Shown here: piece by piece, positions 59,950 to 64,000 of the stretch | How the letters are laid out: each line of letters starts with the position of its first letter | How positions within the stretch are numbered: the stretch's first letter is position 1 | From: DASSYK01 sp036258315 | GTDB lineage: Bacteria; Actinomycetota; Thermoleophilia; Solirubrobacterales; 70-9 | Assembly: GCA_036258315.1 (NCBI GenBank) | Contig: DATADX010000067.1 | Location: 1-64,000, forward strand | Direction: 5' to 3' | Length of the DNA: 64,000 nt | Notes under the pieces: model-generated | Told to the model about the DNA's origin: nothing | The model's database searches: none | Seen by the model: only the letters and a program-made list of their open reading frames with translations | Program-made: the position numbers and the translations under genes

Positions 59950-60585
59950 ATGAGCCCGCCGATCCCGCGCCCGATTCCCCGCTTCATCGCCGACGCGAGC
60001 GTCGAGGGCCTCCCCTACGGCCGCTGGGGACAGCAGCTTCGCGACGCGTTCGCGAAGGCGTGCGAGCGGCTCGTCGCCGAGTCCGGCGGCCCCGCCGGCG
60101 AGGTCACCTGGTTCCCCGAGCGCAGCTGGGGCGGCCGCGTGTTCGTCCCGGCGATCGCACCGGTCGAGGGCGCCGCGACCACGAGCGAGTACTTCGGCTA
60201 CGTGTCGTTCGCCCGCGGGGAAAATGGCCAGCCCGGCGACGTCCGCGCCGAGGCCGACTTCACCGACGTCGTCGTCGAGGACAACCCCGACTGGCAGATC
60301 GACCTCAACGAGGAGGTCGTCGGGAACTGGCGCGGGGAGGGCGAGCGCCGCGGCGACGTCACCCTCGTCTGGGGGACGCCGATGGTGCGCGGCGCGCTCG
60401 GCGCCACCGCCGAGCTGGACGGCGACGTCGTCGACCAGACCCCCGTCACAGACGAGCGCTTCACCCTGATCGCGGTCGATGCCGTCAAGGGCTTCCCCGA
60501 CGATCTCTTCCTCGAGGTCCGGCTCTGGGGCCAGCGCAACGTCGAACTCGCCCGCGAGAGCCTCTACGACCCGCCCGACGACTGA
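59950..60585 (+). CDS. Hypothetical protein
   Basis: 211 aa, soluble, no signal peptide, not recognised. Aromatic- and acid-rich motifs include YGRWGQQLRDAFAKACERLV, TWFPERSWGGRVFVP and DWQIDLNEEVVGNW. The composition (acidic, few Cys) suggests a cytoplasmic folded protein. TAGGCT lies 9 nt upstream of ATG 59950, so the leader is very short. Confidence 0.75.
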   Translation: MSPPIPRPIPRFIADASVEGLPYGRWGQQLRDAFAKACERLVAESGGPAGEVTWFPERSWGGRVFVPAIAPVEGAATTSEYFGYVSFARGENGQPGDVRAEADFTDVVVEDNPDWQIDLNEEVVGNWRGEGERRGDVTLVWGTPMVRGALGATAELDGDVVDQTPVTDERFTLIAVDAVKGFPDDLFLEVRLWGQRNVELARESLYDPPDD

Positions 60586-60652
60586 CGCCCGAGCTCTGGA
60601 CAGGTGTTCCAGAGACTCGATCCACCTTCGCGTCTAGCCTTGCGGGTCACCG

Positions 60653-62093
<1,441 letters not shown>

Positions 62094-62124
62094 TCCGACT
62101 TGACTTATGTGGCGGCGCTCGGCC

Positions 62125-63525
62125 CTACGCAGGCGGGATGTTGTGGTTGAGCCGGAACAGGTTGTCGGGGTCGTAGCGGCGCTTGATCTGCCGGAGCCGA
62201 TCCCACGTCGCGCCTGGGTACGCCGAGCGGATCGTCGCGTCGTCCTCGTCCCCCATGAAGCCGACGTAGCCGCCGGCGCCATCGCGGCCGAGCGCGTCCG
62301 CAAGCCCGTCGACCCACGCAGCGTGGGTGTCGGCCTCGGCCGCGTCCGTGTACGCCGCGGCGACGTTTACGAACAGGCCGCGGTCGCGATGGGCAAACGC
62401 GGTGGCGTCGTTGGGCACCCGCGCCAGCGCGCCGCCCAGCACCCGCAACTGGACGGCCTTCATCATCGCCGTAGACCGGGGCAGCTGCTCGAGGATCGCG
62501 TCGGCGCCGGCCGGCCCGAGCGAGTCCGCGAAGAAGTTCGCGCCGGACGCGAAGCGGACCTCCGGCTCGGGGCCCTCGTACAGCTCCGGGTATCGCATCG
62601 GCCGCACCATGTCCGCGTACGGCTCGGCCAGTGCCCGGAAGGGCGCGACGACGGACTCGCCCCGATCGACCGGCCCCACGTAGGCCATCGTGCCGATCAC
62701 GATCGGCTGGCCTTGCGCCTCCTCCGGGATGAACGGCATCGGCGGCGCGAGCATCACGTTGGCGATGGTCGAGAGCTCCTCGGGGGCGGCCTCGGCCGCC
62801 TCGAGGAAGCCGGTGATCACCTCGGGCGTGCCCGGCAGGATCAGCATCCCGCCGACGATCTCCGAGATCTCGTGCAGCCGGAGCTGGAAGCGCGTGGCGA
62901 CCCCGAAGTTGCTCTCGCCGCCCCGGATCCCCCTGAAGAGGTCGGGCTCCGATTCCTCGCTCACGCGTCGCGCCTGCCCGTCGGCGGTCACGAGCTCGGC
63001 GGCGATCAGATCGTCGATCGTCAGGCCGTACTTGCGGACCAGGAACCCGACTCCTCCCGCGAGCGTGATTCCACCGAGGCCGACCGACCCCGCGTCGCCG
63101 AGCCCGGTGACGAGCCCGCGCTCGCTGGTGGCGGCCGTGTACTCGCCCGCCGTGATCCCGGTCTCGACCCAGACGGTCCCGCCATCCGCGTCGATCTCCA
63201 TTGCCTTCAGCGCGGAGAGATCGATCACGAGACCCCCGTCGCTCGTCCCATAGCCGGCGCGGCTGTGGCCGCCGCTGCGGACCGCGAGCTCGACGCCACC
63301 CTCCCGGGCTGCCGCCACGACGCGGACGACGTCCTCGACGCCGGCGACCCGCGCGACGGCGAGCGGCGTGCGATCGAAGCCCTTGAAGAAGACCCGGCGC
63401 GCCTGCTCGTAGGCGGGGTCCTCGGGGCCGATCAGCTCTCCGCTGAGCTGGGCGCGAAGCTCGTCGACCGGAATCTCTGCATGTGTTGAGCGGCGGTCTC
63501 CGTGTTCCTGGGCGCTGGTCTTCAC
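62125..63525 (-). CDS. FAD-binding oxidoreductase, berberine-bridge-enzyme type
   Basis: 466 aa. FAD-binding PCMH domain with AVRSGGHSRAGYG (His for covalent FAD, near residue 86) and LGGITLAGGVGFLVRKYGLTIDD; the C-terminal BBE motif is YDPDNLFRLNHNIPP. The second covalent Cys of bicovalent members (GxCxxV) reads GDAGSVG, so attachment is probably through His only. Substrate unknown. GTG 63525 has GGAGG 6 nt upstream, a conventional leadered start, and the promoter region holds the palindrome TCTATTAGA (63558-63550). Confidence 0.9.
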   Translation of the reverse strand: MKTSAQEHGDRRSTHAEIPVDELRAQLSGELIGPEDPAYEQARRVFFKGFDRTPLAVARVAGVEDVVRVVAAAREGGVELAVRSGGHSRAGYGTSDGGLVIDLSALKAMEIDADGGTVWVETGITAGEYTAATSERGLVTGLGDAGSVGLGGITLAGGVGFLVRKYGLTIDDLIAAELVTADGQARRVSEESEPDLFRGIRGGESNFGVATRFQLRLHEISEIVGGMLILPGTPEVITGFLEAAEAAPEELSTIANVMLAPPMPFIPEEAQGQPIVIGTMAYVGPVDRGESVVAPFRALAEPYADMVRPMRYPELYEGPEPEVRFASGANFFADSLGPAGADAILEQLPRSTAMMKAVQLRVLGGALARVPNDATAFAHRDRGLFVNVAAAYTDAAEADTHAAWVDGLADALGRDGAGGYVGFMGDEDDATIRSAYPGATWDRLRQIKRRYDPDNLFRLNHNIPPA

Positions 63526-63549
63526 GATTGCCTCCTGGTCGGTCGCTTA

Positions 63550-63558
63550 TCTAATAGA
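63550..63558. promoter_or_regulatory. TCTAATAGA palindrome upstream of flavoprotein gene
   Basis: A 9-bp palindrome in an AT-rich patch about 25 bp before the GTG; it overlaps the likely -10 and may be a repressor site. Confidence 0.35.
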
Positions 63559-63630
63559 CGATCTGGAGGGGCCGAACTAGACACCATCGGCAGCAGTGCG
63601 AGCAGCCACCGTCGGTGGCGGCCGAGTAAT

Positions 63631-63999
63631 TCAGGCGGCGACCCAGCGCTTCGCCTCGTCGAGCTCGTCCATCCCGTAGGTGGCGAGCTCGCCCGGGACG
63701 AGCCAGCCGAACAGCTGCATCGCCTTCGCGATCCAGTCGGCGTCGGTGACCACGGCGAGGCGCTTCCAGGCGGAGCGGTTGCGGAGCTCGACCTCGAGCC
63801 CCGTCTTCACGTCCTCGAGCACGGCGCCGCCCTCGAGTCCCTGGTAGCAGGTGATCACGAACAGGACCCGCGCCTCTCCGGACTCGACCGCCTCCTTGAG
63901 CGCCGGCTCCAACGCGTCGCGGTAGTCCGCCCTGGTCAGCTTGCCCGATGCCCGCAGCCCGAGCGTGCCGGCGGGCATCTCCTCGATTCGCTCGATCAT
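63631..63999 (-). CDS. SpoIIAA-like / STAS-fold protein
   Basis: 122 aa. MIERIEEMPAGTLGLRASGKL and the ending ELATYGMDELDEAKRWVAA match the SpoIIAA-like (DUF3478) family, single STAS-fold proteins of unknown role, sometimes lipid-associated. ATG 63999 is at the very edge of the window; the usual length of about 120 aa supports it as the true start, though upstream sequence cannot be seen. Confidence 0.85.
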   Translation of the reverse strand: MIERIEEMPAGTLGLRASGKLTRADYRDALEPALKEAVESGEARVLFVITCYQGLEGGAVLEDVKTGLEVELRNRSAWKRLAVVTDADWIAKAMQLFGWLVPGELATYGMDELDEAKRWVAA

Positions 64000-64000
64000 C

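Noticed and set aside
62107..63489. Plus-strand frame opposite the flavoprotein gene
   Set aside because: Arg/Val/Asp-rich shadow translation; the minus-strand gene has complete FAD motifs and a ribosome site.

Overview
The window looks like chromosomal core DNA of a very GC-rich actinobacterium. An actinobacterial DUF3107 protein, a PAC2 protein, a MoxR/DUF58/transglutaminase operon, a eukaryote-like isoleucyl-tRNA synthetase and many GTG starts fit that reading. Within Actinobacteria the flavour (secreted proteins with lysine/cysteine tails, Ccm-type heme export, SpoIID protein in a likely non-sporulating lineage) suggests Thermoleophilia/Solirubrobacterales; this is inference from memory of protein families, not a search result. 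There is no transposase, integrase, phage gene or CRISPR array, and no stretch above about 300 bases lacks a gene.

Layout. 1-5.8 kb: an ECF sigma factor with a SnoaL-like tail driving a DHFR-like protein (cut by the window edge), a PAC2 protein, an OB/HD nuclease-like protein, a two-gene split TauE-type permease, and trehalose-phosphatase. 5.8-12.3 kb: PolX, a polyprenol-phosphate mannose-synthase-like GT2, thioredoxin, IleRS and a VOC protein. 12.4-17.5 kb: MoxR, DUF58, transglutaminase (TgpA-like) and a DUF1461/Lit-like membrane protein. 17.5-24 kb: a decayed SnoaL fragment, MarR, a lipoprotein, fumarase, an aldehyde dehydrogenase, a SpoIID protein and a CrtC/AttH-like protein. 24-27 kb: ychF, a methylthioinosine-type phosphorylase and an MTA/SAH deaminase form one operon for methylthioadenosine salvage. 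27-32.7 kb: a sugar locus (Gfo/Idh/MocA oxidoreductase, ABC permease, ATPase, binding lipoprotein, ROK repressor). 32.7-40.4 kb: PAP2, BtrH-like, methyltransferase, DUF3107, methylmalonyl-CoA epimerase, DUF1385, M20 peptidase, ChrA and RarA. 40.4-44 kb: a structured RNA candidate with a strong terminator hairpin, a second aldehyde dehydrogenase, a three-repeat secreted cysteine protein and a MepA-like endopeptidase. 44-51.6 kb: one long tightly coupled run ccmABCD-hemA-hemC-cobA/hemD, followed by a SAM hydrolase and birA. 51.6-64 kb: a PQQ-type dehydrogenase with a polylysine tail, a large DEAH helicase, a TlpA lipoprotein, NfeD, slipin, GNAT, GalT-like protein, a 61-bp tandem repeat, two unknown proteins, a GT4, tRNA-Arg(CCT), a BBE-type flavoprotein and a SpoIIAA-like protein.

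The most striking whole-window signal is regulatory. About twenty genes carry a TAnnnT-like -10 hexamer placed only 6-9 nt upstream of the start codon, with no Shine-Dalgarno sequence, so they are probably transcribed as leaderless mRNAs. In two divergent pairs the two -10 elements overlap on opposite strands. This spacing was used to choose several start codons. Other points of interest are the structured RNA candidate after rarA, the stop codon of the GT4 gene lying inside the tRNA, tandem duplications that copy gene 3' ends, and a 6-oxopurine-type residue pattern in the MTA-salvage phosphorylase.
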